Below are positions 1 to 6,510 of a stretch of 8,147 bases of DNA, one piece after another. The DNA is from Opitutus sp. GAS368 (lineage in GTDB: Bacteria > Verrucomicrobiota > Verrucomicrobiia > Opitutales > Opitutaceae). Under the pieces are notes generated by a model. The model was not told the origin of the DNA, searched no databases, and was given only the letters and a program-made list of their open reading frames with translations. The DNA is taken from the NCBI GenBank assembly GCA_945862035.1, contig CAMAXB010000134.1, forward strand, positions 1-8,147. Direction: 5' to 3'. A program made the position numbers and the translations under genes. Position 1 is the stretch's first letter; each line of letters opens with the position of its first letter.

Positions 1-381
1 GAGCGCGATGTTCGCCATGCGGGGAATATCGACGTAGGGCTTCAGCGGTGGCTCCGCGGCCAGCCGGACCGCACGCTTGGCAATGCTGGTGGCCTCGTCT
101 CCCACGCGCTCGAGATCGTGCGACGCCTTCATGCCCACGATGACCAGCCGAAGCTCCGTGGCGACAGGCGCCCGCAGGTTCATGTAGGCAATCGCTTCAT
201 TGTCGATCTGCATCTCCAGGCGATCAATCTCGTCGTCAGCCGCAATGACCTGGTCGGCGAGCGCCGCGTCTCCATCCACCAGGGCCTTCAACGCCAGCCG
301 AACCTGGCGGATCGAGGACTCGCCCATGAGCATGAGGTGCGACCTGAAGGTTTCGAGTTCGTTGTCAAAAAAGCGTTTCAT
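1..381 (-). CDS. phoU: PhoU, phosphate transport/signalling regulator (N-terminal 127 residues, cut by window edge)
   Basis: PhoU is a cytoplasmic helical-bundle protein that couples the Pst transporter to the PhoR/PhoB two-component system and keeps the Pho response off when phosphate is plentiful. The reading frame begins at an ATG at 381-379 with MKRFFDNELE and stays open to base 1. The first PhoU repeat is plain: APVATELRLVIVGMKASHDL at residues 71-90, followed by ERVGDEATSIAKRA at 91-104. The latter is the E/D-rich segment that binds metal in solved PhoU structures (family knowledge). Family members are usually about 210-230 residues, so roughly 90 C-terminal residues lie outside the window. 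It follows pstB after a 130-base gap, the classic pstSCAB-phoU order. No Shine-Dalgarno sequence is evident before the ATG. The identity is secure; whether phoU shares the pstB transcript or has its own promoter is open. Confidence 0.95.
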   Translation of the reverse strand, partial: MKRFFDNELETFRSHLMLMGESSIRQVRLALKALVDGDAALADQVIAADDEIDRLEMQIDNEAIAYMNLRAPVATELRLVIVGMKASHDLERVGDEATSIAKRAVRLAAEPPLKPYVDIPRMANIAL

Positions 382-484
382 GCGGAAATTCCGACGGTCA
401 CACTCGCGAGCCGATCGCCCTCAGCCGTTGCGGCCACGGACGGAGTGCTTAAAAGGAGGGGTAGGATTAAAATGGCGGGGTGGG

Positions 485-502
485 ATTGCAGTAAGCCGAC
501 AG
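485..502 (-). promoter_or_regulatory. Weak Pho-box-like pair upstream of phoU
   Basis: Read on the minus strand, these 18 bases are CTGTCGGCTTACTGCAAT, two CTG-led 7-mers set 11 bases apart. This resembles the E. coli Pho box, but each half matches CTGTCAT at only 5 of 7 positions. It lies just after the pstB stop in the 130-base pstB-phoU gap, about 100 bases before the phoU start, so it could serve a phoU promoter. The match is poor and may be chance. I see nothing else in this gap: no convincing terminator and no small ORF with coding character. Confidence 0.2.
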
Positions 503-511
503 TACACCAAA

Positions 512-1381
512 TCAACCGAAGCGGCCAGACACATAAGCTTCGGTCTGCGCATTCTTCGGGTTCATAAAGATCGTCCGGGTATCATCATACTCATCCAACT
601 TCCCGATATAGAAGAAGGCCGTCTTGTCGGAGACGCGCGCCGCCTGCTGCATTGAGTGCGTGACGATGATGATGGTGAACTGCTTTTTCAACTCATGGAT
701 CAGCTCCTCGACCTTCGCGGTCGCGATGGGGTCAAGGGCCGAGCAAGGCTCGTCCATCAGGATGATTTCCGGTTCCACGGCGATCGCCCGCGCGATGCAG
801 AGCCGCTGCTGCTGCCCGCCCGACAGGCTGAGGCCGCTCTCGTGCAGGCGGTCCTTGACCTCGTCCCACAGGGCGGCGCCCCGCAGCGAGCGCTCCACAA
901 CCTCGTCGAGCCGCGACTTGCTCTGGATGCCCTGGATGCGGAGGCCGTAGGTGATATTCTCGTAAATGGACTTGGGGAAGGGATTCGACTTCTGGAAGAC
1001 CATGCCCACCCGCTTGCGCAGCTCGATGACATCGACGTCCGGCTGGTAGATGTCCACGCCACGAATCTTGATCGTTCCCCGCTTGATGGAGGTGCCGTCG
1101 ATGAGGTCATTCATCCGGTTGAGGCAGCGCAGGAGGGTCGACTTGCCGCAGCCTGAGGGCCCGATGAAGGCGGTGACCCGCTTCTCATCGAGCATGAGCG
1201 TATTATCGAAAAGGGCCTGCTTCGCTCCGTAGAAGAAATCGAGGTTGGAGATCTCGATCAGCGTCCGCGCAGAACCCGCCGGCTCGTTCCTTTGCGGGAC
1301 GTTGATTGCGCGGGCGGGAGCGGCGGAGGGAGTGGAGTCCATAGGCGCGAGGGAGACGGAAGCGGTACGGGTGGTTACCAT
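512..1381 (-). CDS. pstB: PstB, phosphate ABC transporter ATP-binding protein
   Basis: PstB is the cytoplasmic ATPase that, as a dimer, drives phosphate import through PstC/PstA. All ABC signatures are present in the 289-residue reading: Walker A GPSGCGKST at 74-82, Q-loop Gln130 in MVFQKSNPFP, signature LSGGQQQR at 186-193, Walker B IILMDE at 206-211 followed by PCSALDP, and the switch His242 in VTHSM. KSNPFPKSIYENI after the Q-loop is typical of PstB rather than other ABC ATPases. The ATG at 1381-1379 overlaps the end of pstA by 7 bases, which favours translational coupling. The frame stays open further upstream, but that part is pstA read in another frame. Residues 1-39 are Ala/Pro/Ser/Thr-rich and outside the conserved domain, so an internal ATG at 1342-1340 (276 residues) is a real alternative. 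Neither start has a clear Shine-Dalgarno sequence. Confidence 0.96.
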   Translation of the reverse strand: MVTTRTASVSLAPMDSTPSAAPARAINVPQRNEPAGSARTLIEISNLDFFYGAKQALFDNTLMLDEKRVTAFIGPSGCGKSTLLRCLNRMNDLIDGTSIKRGTIKIRGVDIYQPDVDVIELRKRVGMVFQKSNPFPKSIYENITYGLRIQGIQSKSRLDEVVERSLRGAALWDEVKDRLHESGLSLSGGQQQRLCIARAIAVEPEIILMDEPCSALDPIATAKVEELIHELKKQFTIIIVTHSMQQAARVSDKTAFFYIGKLDEYDDTRTIFMNPKNAQTEAYVSGRFG

Positions 1382-2442
1382 TGGTAACGTTTGCGGAGTC
1401 GGTTGCGAAGCAGGATGGAGGTCATCGCGATGAGCGCAACAATCCCCAGAAAGACAAAGGCGGTGCCGTACTGGACCCGCTCCGTGTACTCGTTCTGGGG
1501 AATCTTCGAGGACACGACGTAGATGTGGTAAGGAAGCGCCATCACCCCTTGGAAGAAAAAGTCGCTCACACTCTCCACGTCCCAAGGCAGCTTGTCCCGC
1601 ACAACATAGGCCGCGGTAAACATGATGGGCGCCGTCTCGCCGGCGACCCGGGCGATGCCCAGGATTGACGAAGTTAGGATGCCCGGCAGGGCGTAGGGCA
1701 ACACCGCCTTGCGGATGGTCTGCCACTTTGTGGCACCGAGGGCGAGCGACCCTTCGCGGAAGCCCCTCGGCACGGCCTTGAGGGCCTCTTCGGAGGCGGT
1801 GATGACGACCGGCAGCACCATGAACGCCAGCGTGAACCAGCCGGCCAGCAGGGAAACATTCCACCCGAAAAAGATCACAAACATGCCGAAGCCAAAGAGA
1901 CCAAAGACGATGGAGGGCACCCCGGCCAGATTGAGGATCGCCAACCGGATGAAGCGCACGCCGGGCCCCTCCTTTGCGTACTCATTCAGATAAATCGCAC
2001 TCGAGACGCCCAAACTAAGGGCGATGGTCATGGACCCGACTACCAGGAGCACGGTTCCCACAATGCAGGGCCAGATGCCACCGGCGGAGTAGACGTAGCT
2101 CTGGGCGCGGATCTGCGCCGGCACCCGCCCCTCGGATCGCGCCCGCGCCTCCTCCGCCTCGCGAAAGGCCCGGAACTCACGGTCGCCCATCTCCCGCTTC
2201 ACGCCCTCGTGCTCGAAAACGTAGAGTGACTCCGGGGCGGTGAAGAGGAAGGTGGTATTGACGAAGGGGAACTCCGATTGGAACACCGTGCGCGACCCCT
2301 TGATGATAATATCCCCGAACACAAAGAAGCCGCACGCGAGCACGACATAGGTCGCGATGCGAAAGATCCAGAAGATGGATTTCTCGCGCCGGGCCTGGCC
2401 GCCGGGCTGGGCCTGGAAGATGTGTGGATTGGATGGGCTCAT
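1375..2442 (-). CDS. pstA: PstA, phosphate ABC transporter permease
   Basis: PstA is one of the two inner-membrane subunits forming the phosphate channel. Numbered from the ATG at 2442-2440 (355 residues), one membrane segment lies at about 26-48, then an extracytoplasmic stretch at about 50-120, then the permease domain with further hydrophobic segments at about 122-150, 168-193, 196-215, 250-280 and 325-346. The cytoplasmic coupling (EAA) loop that docks on PstB reads EEALKAVPRGFREGSLALGA at 218-237. IARVAGETAPIMFTA at 263-277 is strongly PstA-like. The usual length is near 280-300, the excess being the stretch after the first segment. The pstC stop codon is followed at once by GTG then ATG (TGAGTGATG), so the GTG at 2445-2443 is an equally possible start, adding one residue. 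The end overlaps pstB. Confidence 0.95.
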   Translation of the reverse strand: MSPSNPHIFQAQPGGQARREKSIFWIFRIATYVVLACGFFVFGDIIIKGSRTVFQSEFPFVNTTFLFTAPESLYVFEHEGVKREMGDREFRAFREAEEARARSEGRVPAQIRAQSYVYSAGGIWPCIVGTVLLVVGSMTIALSLGVSSAIYLNEYAKEGPGVRFIRLAILNLAGVPSIVFGLFGFGMFVIFFGWNVSLLAGWFTLAFMVLPVVITASEEALKAVPRGFREGSLALGATKWQTIRKAVLPYALPGILTSSILGIARVAGETAPIMFTAAYVVRDKLPWDVESVSDFFFQGVMALPYHIYVVSSKIPQNEYTERVQYGTAFVFLGIVALIAMTSILLRNRLRKRYQW

Positions 2443-2445
2443 CAC

Positions 2446-4050
2446 TCAGCCGATGGAAATGCGGTAGCGGCGCACGATCTTCTGCGCGATGAAGTTGATC
2501 AGCAGCGCGATCACAAAGAGAACCAGACCCACCATGAACAGGGCGCGGTAATGAATGCTGCCCCGGACCACTTCGCCCATTTCTTGGGCGATGATGCCTG
2601 TCATCGTGTGGACCGGTTGGAAAAAGACCGTCACCCCGGCGGTGAAGTCGGGAATCGCAATGCGGTTACCTGCACAGAGCAGCACGACCATGGTCTCACC
2701 GATCACCCGGCCGAAACCCAGCAGAACGGCCGATACAATGCCTGAGAGGGACGCCGGAATCGTGATCTTGACGATCGTCTGTAGCCGGGTGGCCCCCAGT
2801 GCGAACGAGGCCTCGCGAAAAGCGCGGGGCACATTGTTCAACGCATCTTCCGCGAGCGTGAAGATCGTCGGCACGGCAATCAGCGCGAGAAGGCAGCCGG
2901 CGGTCAGGGCGTTTAGGCGCTCGGCAATCGGAAAGCCCGGGATCCAGTGCAGGTTCTCGAACTGGGAGAGAGCCCGGAGCGCTTCACCGAGCACCGCAAT
3001 CCCGAAGAATCCGAGCACCACCGAGGGAATGGCCGCGATGAACTCGATGCAGGGCTTGATCAGCCGCTGCTCCCGGGCCGTGGCAATCTGGTTCACATAG
3101 ATGGCGGCCCCCACGCCAAGCGGGATCGCAAGCGTGAGCGCCACCGCCGAGACCATGAGCGAACCCACGAAGAGCGGGATCACCCCGTACCAGTCCTGCC
3201 AGAAGCTCGCGGTGAGCCACTGCCGCCCGAAGATGAAACCCGTGAACGATCGCGCCAAGGGAATCGGTTCCTCGAAGTCCCAAGTCTCCATTCGCCGAAC
3301 GACCTCGGGGAATCCATCAAGGTACTGCCGCGTCAACGCGACGAAGCGATCCATCCGCGCCTGCAGCACGGCGTCGGAGAACGCGGGGGCCGTGGGCAGC
3401 AAAGCAGTCAGTTGGCCGGCAAAGTCGACACTCGCCTCCTTGAACATCGGCAGGGTGCCCGTCAGCACGGCCAGCTCCGTCTTGAAATCCACTGTCTCGA
3501 TCACGACCGCAGCCGCCTCCTCCGTCTTCCCCTCATCCAGCAGCTGCGCGCGTTCGATCGCCTTGTCCTCGGCAATGGTGAACTTGGTCTTGATCGCACT
3601 GGCGACGTCGGTGAGTTCAGACACGAGTCCGCGCACCGGCTCGATCGCATCCGAGTACTGGCCGGACCATTCATCAAACGCCACCAAACGGGCATTGGCA
3701 TCCGCCAGGGGAAGGCCCTCGGCGTCCGTATACTGGCGGATCGCCTGCATGCGGACATCGAACAGGTAGCGCGTGAGGGCGATGTGGTCCTCCTCCTGCT
3801 GCCGCATCAAATCGACGTACTCCAGCCCGGCCTGCCGGTAAACCGTCATGCTCGCCCGGTTCTGGGTAAAAAACTGCGCCCCCTCCTTGACCAGAAAGAG
3901 CGTGATCAGCGCCAGTACAATGACCGCGACGAAGGCGTTGCCGCCAAAAAACGTCTGGATCGTCTCGTCCAGCGTCAGCCCCAAAAACCGGGTACGCGTC
4001 TTCTTAATCGCGAAGGGCTTGGGCTCTTCGGCGTTCAGCACGGGTTCCAT
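2446..4050 (-). CDS. pstC: PstC, phosphate ABC transporter permease with a large extracytoplasmic insert
   Basis: PstC pairs with PstA to form the transmembrane channel of the Pst importer. From the ATG at 4050-4048 the protein has 534 residues, against about 300-330 for the common form. One membrane segment (about 38-55) is followed by roughly 230 mostly hydrophilic, helix-prone residues (56-287, rich in Glu, Gln, Arg and Ala). The canonical permease domain then begins near 288 (GVIPLFVGSLMVSAVALTLA). The PstB-docking loop EDALNNVPRAFREASFALGA is at 401-420, and FGRVIGETMVVLLCAG at 446-461 is the PstC counterpart of the PstA RVAGETAP motif. The upstream in-frame ATG at 4131 would add 27 residues without hydrophobic or family character and reach almost to the pstS stop, so I prefer 4050. 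The leader just before it is pyrimidine-rich (CCTCCTCC) and has no Shine-Dalgarno sequence. The next gene, pstA, begins directly after the stop. Confidence 0.94.
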   Translation of the reverse strand: MEPVLNAEEPKPFAIKKTRTRFLGLTLDETIQTFFGGNAFVAVIVLALITLFLVKEGAQFFTQNRASMTVYRQAGLEYVDLMRQQEEDHIALTRYLFDVRMQAIRQYTDAEGLPLADANARLVAFDEWSGQYSDAIEPVRGLVSELTDVASAIKTKFTIAEDKAIERAQLLDEGKTEEAAAVVIETVDFKTELAVLTGTLPMFKEASVDFAGQLTALLPTAPAFSDAVLQARMDRFVALTRQYLDGFPEVVRRMETWDFEEPIPLARSFTGFIFGRQWLTASFWQDWYGVIPLFVGSLMVSAVALTLAIPLGVGAAIYVNQIATAREQRLIKPCIEFIAAIPSVVLGFFGIAVLGEALRALSQFENLHWIPGFPIAERLNALTAGCLLALIAVPTIFTLAEDALNNVPRAFREASFALGATRLQTIVKITIPASLSGIVSAVLLGFGRVIGETMVVLLCAGNRIAIPDFTAGVTVFFQPVHTMTGIIAQEMGEVVRGSIHYRALFMVGLVLFVIALLINFIAQKIVRRYRISIG

Positions 4051-4097
4051 GACATGACTATGACGGAGGAGGTCAAGGGCGCGGCCATGACAAAGGG

Positions 4098-4121
4098 CGC
4101 TTGCTGAGAGACGGTCAAGCG
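4098..4121 (-). other. Possible stem-loop in the pstS-pstC gap
   Basis: Perfect 6-base arms (CGCTTG and CAAGCG) flank a 12-base loop in the 107-base gap between pstS and pstC. On the transcribed strand the stem is followed by CCCTTTGTC, not a T-run, so it is not a standard intrinsic terminator. It could slow or process the transcript so that pstS message outlasts pstCAB message, which is common for binding-protein genes, but a 6-bp stem with a 12-base loop is weak. Confidence 0.2.
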
Positions 4122-4133
4122 GTCCCCCCATCA

Positions 4134-4150
4134 GTCGCAGGATTGTTACA
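4134..4150 (-). promoter_or_regulatory. Weak Pho-box-like pair upstream of pstC
   Basis: On the minus strand TGTAAC (4150-4145) and TGCGAC (4139-4134) are spaced exactly 11 bases apart, like the half-sites before the first pstS and the porin. Only the first matches well. A further GTAAC at 4161-4157 includes the pstS stop codon and is 12, not 11, bases away, so it is out of phase. It could be a weak internal PhoB site boosting pstCAB, or chance. Confidence 0.22.
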
Positions 4151-4157
4151 TCAGCGG

Positions 4158-4964
4158 TTACTTGAGTGGGACAAAGCCCACCTGTTCGACGATCCGCTGC
4201 CCCGCCTCGCTCATCGTAAACTCAATGAACTTGGCGGCCTCGCCGGATGGCTCGCCGTTGGTGTAGTAGAAATTCGGACGCGCGTACGGATAAGTCTTCT
4301 TGAGCACGGATTCCTTGTCCGGGCGCGAGCCCGAGATTGAGACCACTTTGATCCCAGGGGCGTTGACGTAAGCAAGTCCGACATAGCCGATGCCATTGGG
4401 ATTCTTTGCCACCTCGGCGGCGATCTGTTCATTACCGGCCATCTTCTGCGAGGATTTGGCGTAGTCACGGCGCTTCATCGCCAAGTCCTTCCAATCCTGA
4501 TAGCTGCCCGAGGAGGTATTGCGGGTGTAGATCGAGATCGTCCCAGCCGGGCCGGCCACCGCCGACCAATCCGTGACATCACCCGTAAAGATCTGCTCCA
4601 CCTGCCGCGGCGTGAGATCCGCAATCGGGCTGTTCGCATTCACGATGACGGCCATGCCGTCGAAGCACACGATGAAAGGCTTCATGTTCACCCCCTTGGC
4701 CTGCGCGGCCGAGATTTCAGTGGGGCGGGCGCGACGCGAGGACATGCCGATCTGGGCGGTGCCATCGGTGATGGCCGCGATTCCCGTGGTTGAGCCCTCG
4801 GCCGCAATTTCAAAGGAGACGCCGGGATTGCGGGCCTTGTACTCCTCCGCCATCATGGGCACAAGTTTGGCGCCGAGCGTGTCGGAGCCCTTGATGACGA
4901 GCTTCTGAGCAGAAGCGAAGGAGCCGAGCACAACGGCAGAAAGGAAAGCGATGAGCGTTTTCAT
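4158..4964 (-). CDS. pstS: PstS, periplasmic phosphate-binding protein (second copy, after the porin)
   Basis: This is the periplasmic receptor that binds phosphate and delivers it to PstC/PstA. The 268-residue product starts with a signal peptide: positive start MKT, hydrophobic core, and FASA ending at residue 19 before the mature QKLVIKG. It lacks a lipobox cysteine, so it should be soluble. Binding-protein motifs in order: GSDT 26-29, EGSTTG 56-61, IGMSSR 72-77, LTPRQVEQIFTG 117-128, the TRNTSSGSY loop 147-155 (typical phosphate-contacting region of this family), and NGIGYVGLAY 190-199. The size and motifs fit the PstS subfamily of the type seen as TIGR02136/PBP_like_2. It lies 30 bases after the porin and 107 bases before pstC, so it is probably on the porin transcript. 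Against the other pstS here, the mature parts (249 residues each) align without gaps at about 77% identity by hand count. No clear Shine-Dalgarno sequence. Confidence 0.95.
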   Translation of the reverse strand: MKTLIAFLSAVVLGSFASAQKLVIKGSDTLGAKLVPMMAEEYKARNPGVSFEIAAEGSTTGIAAITDGTAQIGMSSRRARPTEISAAQAKGVNMKPFIVCFDGMAVIVNANSPIADLTPRQVEQIFTGDVTDWSAVAGPAGTISIYTRNTSSGSYQDWKDLAMKRRDYAKSSQKMAGNEQIAAEVAKNPNGIGYVGLAYVNAPGIKVVSISGSRPDKESVLKKTYPYARPNFYYTNGEPSGEAAKFIEFTMSEAGQRIVEQVGFVPLK

Positions 4965-4994
4965 GGGATCGATGAGGACTGGGAAAAAGGCCGG

Positions 4995-6380
4995 TCAGAA
5001 GCGTGCAGACAGGTCGAGTTGAATTACGTCAGATTGGTGGAATCCGACCGTAGCCGGGCTGTCCGGGTCGACGTTCTCGGCGTGGAAGTAGCTCGAGGTT
5101 GCGGTGACCGCATCCGTGATCATGTAGCTGGCGGAGAAAATGCCGCCCGCAGCATTGGTCCGTCCGGCCGCAAAGTCCGAGTCGAGCAGGATTGCCGTGT
5201 ACGCACCCGGTTCCACGTAGCGGTACTCGGCCGTCAGCAGCAGATCACCCGGGTTGCGGGCGCCGCCATAGCGGACGCCGAAGTTGAACATCTGGTTGTA
5301 CGAGGCCGGATTGCCGCTTGGCCCGTTCAGCACCACCGCCGAGCTACTTGTGCTGTAAAAGCGATCAGCGCGCGCCGCCCCCTTGAAGTTGTAGCCGTAG
5401 GTCCCGTAGATCGCGAGGGGTTGGGAATTGACCCGGATCGTGTATTCGAAAGGCAGGAGTACGTTCAGCAGGTCGTCGTAGTTGTTGACGTCGCTCTGGA
5501 CGGTCGAGCCCACGACCTCGGGCGCCGTGAACGCGACGAGCATGGGGGCAATGCGGAATCCGTACGGATTGTTCTCGAACAGCGTGACCTTCGCGTATTC
5601 GACCTGCGCGACCCACATGACGGACGGAGCATTGAGGAAACCGCCCCGACGGTCGGTCGTGCGAGCGTTGGCCGCGAGAAGGTCCTGGCCAGCGCGCAGC
5701 GACAGACTCCAGCCCGGGGCGCCGGCGTCGAGGAAGACCAACTCCTCGGATACACCCTCATAGTTGAGGTCGGTGTCCATCACGAAGCCGTTGACTCCCA
5801 CCGAAAAGAAGGGGTGCGGATGCTTGCCCACCCGCACATCAAACCGGTCAATCCGCCCGCTGAAAGCCTGCGTTTCCGAATACTGGATGAACGCCTGACC
5901 GATATTCGCCGTGTTGCCATCCTTGGCGAAGTTGGTCGAGCCTGGAGATCCGAAGTCGTCATTGGTTGAGGTGGCGCCGTTGGCCGTCTCCAGCCGCAGG
6001 CCAAGCGACCAGTTATTGGCCAGTAGCACGGTGGGACCAAAGCGAACGCGATAGCGGTACCGGCTGCGATCGTTGTTCCGGCCGACATTCGCCGGAGAAA
6101 AGTTCGTGACCTCGTTGTCGTACAGATAGCGCACCCGGACGTCTCCCGCGAGAGTGATGCGCTGCACCCGGGACGAGAGGTCAAGCTTGCCCGCCGGTGA
6201 GTTGGCCGCGAACTCCTTGAGCAACTCGGCCCGAAGCTCCTCCGCCTCCTGATCGGAAACCAGCCCCTTTCGAACCAGCAGGTCAAGGAGCGGGCCACTG
6301 TCTTGGGCCGCCAGGTGGGTCACGGCGCCCAGAAAGAGTACGCCAATGAGTGCGCAACGCGCGAGGGAGGAGGTGGACAT
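4995..6380 (-). CDS. Putative outer-membrane porin, probably phosphate-related
   Basis: The 461-residue product has a signal peptide (hydrophobic core at about 8-20, likely cleavage after HLAA at 22-25). A short helical segment follows at 29-58 (LLDLLVRKGLVSDQEAEELR and beyond). From about 72 the sequence alternates in beta-barrel fashion with many aromatic and charged residues, for example DVRVRYLYDN and RYRYRVRFGP. It ends in LDLSARF; a C-terminal phenylalanine is the usual signal for BAM-mediated insertion. An amphipathic segment after the signal peptide is seen in many putative porins and may form a periplasmic trimer stalk. It resembles the putative-porin class (Porin_5-like) or OprP/OprO-type phosphate porins in role, but I cannot prove substrate choice from sequence. 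Its position between two pstS genes, behind a Pho-box-like array, argues for phosphate or phosphate-ester uptake. The ATG at 6380-6378 is preceded by CCTCCTCTCC and lacks a Shine-Dalgarno sequence. Confidence 0.85.
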   Translation of the reverse strand: MSTSSLARCALIGVLFLGAVTHLAAQDSGPLLDLLVRKGLVSDQEAEELRAELLKEFAANSPAGKLDLSSRVQRITLAGDVRVRYLYDNEVTNFSPANVGRNNDRSRYRYRVRFGPTVLLANNWSLGLRLETANGATSTNDDFGSPGSTNFAKDGNTANIGQAFIQYSETQAFSGRIDRFDVRVGKHPHPFFSVGVNGFVMDTDLNYEGVSEELVFLDAGAPGWSLSLRAGQDLLAANARTTDRRGGFLNAPSVMWVAQVEYAKVTLFENNPYGFRIAPMLVAFTAPEVVGSTVQSDVNNYDDLLNVLLPFEYTIRVNSQPLAIYGTYGYNFKGAARADRFYSTSSSAVVLNGPSGNPASYNQMFNFGVRYGGARNPGDLLLTAEYRYVEPGAYTAILLDSDFAAGRTNAAGGIFSASYMITDAVTATSSYFHAENVDPDSPATVGFHQSDVIQLDLSARF

Positions 6381-6388
6381 GGAGAGGA

Positions 6389-6400
6389 GGTGTCGACACC
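6389..6400. repeat. 12-bp perfect palindrome just before the porin start
   Basis: GGTGTCGACACC is a perfect 12-base palindrome 8 bases upstream of the porin ATG. As RNA it could form a 4-bp GGUG/CACC hairpin with a UCGA loop next to the start codon. It might be an operator or a translational element in the porin leader, or be without function; nothing else in the window repeats it. Confidence 0.35.
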
Positions 6401-6436
6401 GCGGCTCCAGCTGACCCGGGGCCTCGTGACGACCGC

Positions 6437-6442
6437 CTCATA
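6437..6442 (-). promoter_or_regulatory. Candidate -10 element for the porin operon
   Basis: TATGAG on the minus strand matches TATAAT at 4 of 6 positions and sits 13 bases downstream of the last PhoB-type half-site. In PhoB-activated promoters the Pho box replaces the -35 element, with the -10 roughly a turn downstream, so the placement is right. The match is modest. Confidence 0.35.
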
Positions 6443-6445
6443 CTC

Positions 6446-6461
6446 CGTAACATTTGTTACG
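6446..6461. repeat. Inverted repeat CGTAACA-TT-TGTTACG
   Basis: Two perfect 7-base arms separated by TT form a 16-base inverted repeat. One arm overlaps the promoter-proximal PhoB-type half-site at 6456-6463, and the other lies between that half-site and the candidate -10. It may be a chance result of a half-site meeting its mirror image, or an operator for a dimeric regulator that competes with PhoB. Confidence 0.5.
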
Positions 6462-6485
6462 AACTCGCGACAAACATGTGACGAA
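6456..6485 (-). promoter_or_regulatory. Tandem Pho-box-like array upstream of the porin operon
   Basis: On the minus strand three 8-mers, TTCGTCAC (6485-6478), TTTGTCGC (6474-6467) and TTCGTAAC (6463-6456), are each spaced exactly 11 bases apart. Direct repeats of about 7 bases with 4-base spacers are the known architecture of PhoB-binding Pho boxes, where each unit contacts one PhoB monomer on the same face of the helix. The shared core here is T(C/T)GT(A/C)(A/G)C, related to but not the same as the E. coli CTGTCAT. A further TTTGTAAC at 6518-6511 lies 33 bases (three periods) upstream in phase. The array sits 75-105 bases before the porin start, so it likely drives porin-pstS-pstCAB. PhoB identity is inferred from architecture and gene context. 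Confidence 0.72.
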
Positions 6486-6510
6486 TTTGAGAAACATCCC
6501 TCTGTTTTAT

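Noticed and set aside
430..445. Small hairpin CCGT/ACGG in the pstB-phoU gap as a terminator
   Set aside because: Only a 4-bp stem and no T-run follows on the transcribed strand.
1382..1864. N-terminal extension of the pstB frame by 161 codons
   Set aside because: This stretch is pstA read in another frame; it is Arg/His/Gly-rich and has no ABC-family character. The ATG at 1381 gives a normal PstB.
2947..4107. Long plus-strand open frame (386 codons) opposite pstC
   Set aside because: It is antisense to a clear pstC gene; its translation is rich in Arg, His, Leu and Gln without any recognisable motif, as expected from GC-rich third positions on the other strand.
4051..4131. 27-codon N-terminal extension of pstC
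   Set aside because: The extension has no hydrophobic or conserved character and would begin only 27 bases after the pstS stop. The ATG at 4050 leaves a normal cytoplasmic lead-in to the first membrane segment.
5019..5969. Plus-strand open frame (316 codons) opposite the porin
   Set aside because: Antisense shadow of the porin; Arg/Val/Glu-rich with no family motif, signal peptide or neighbour that would support it.
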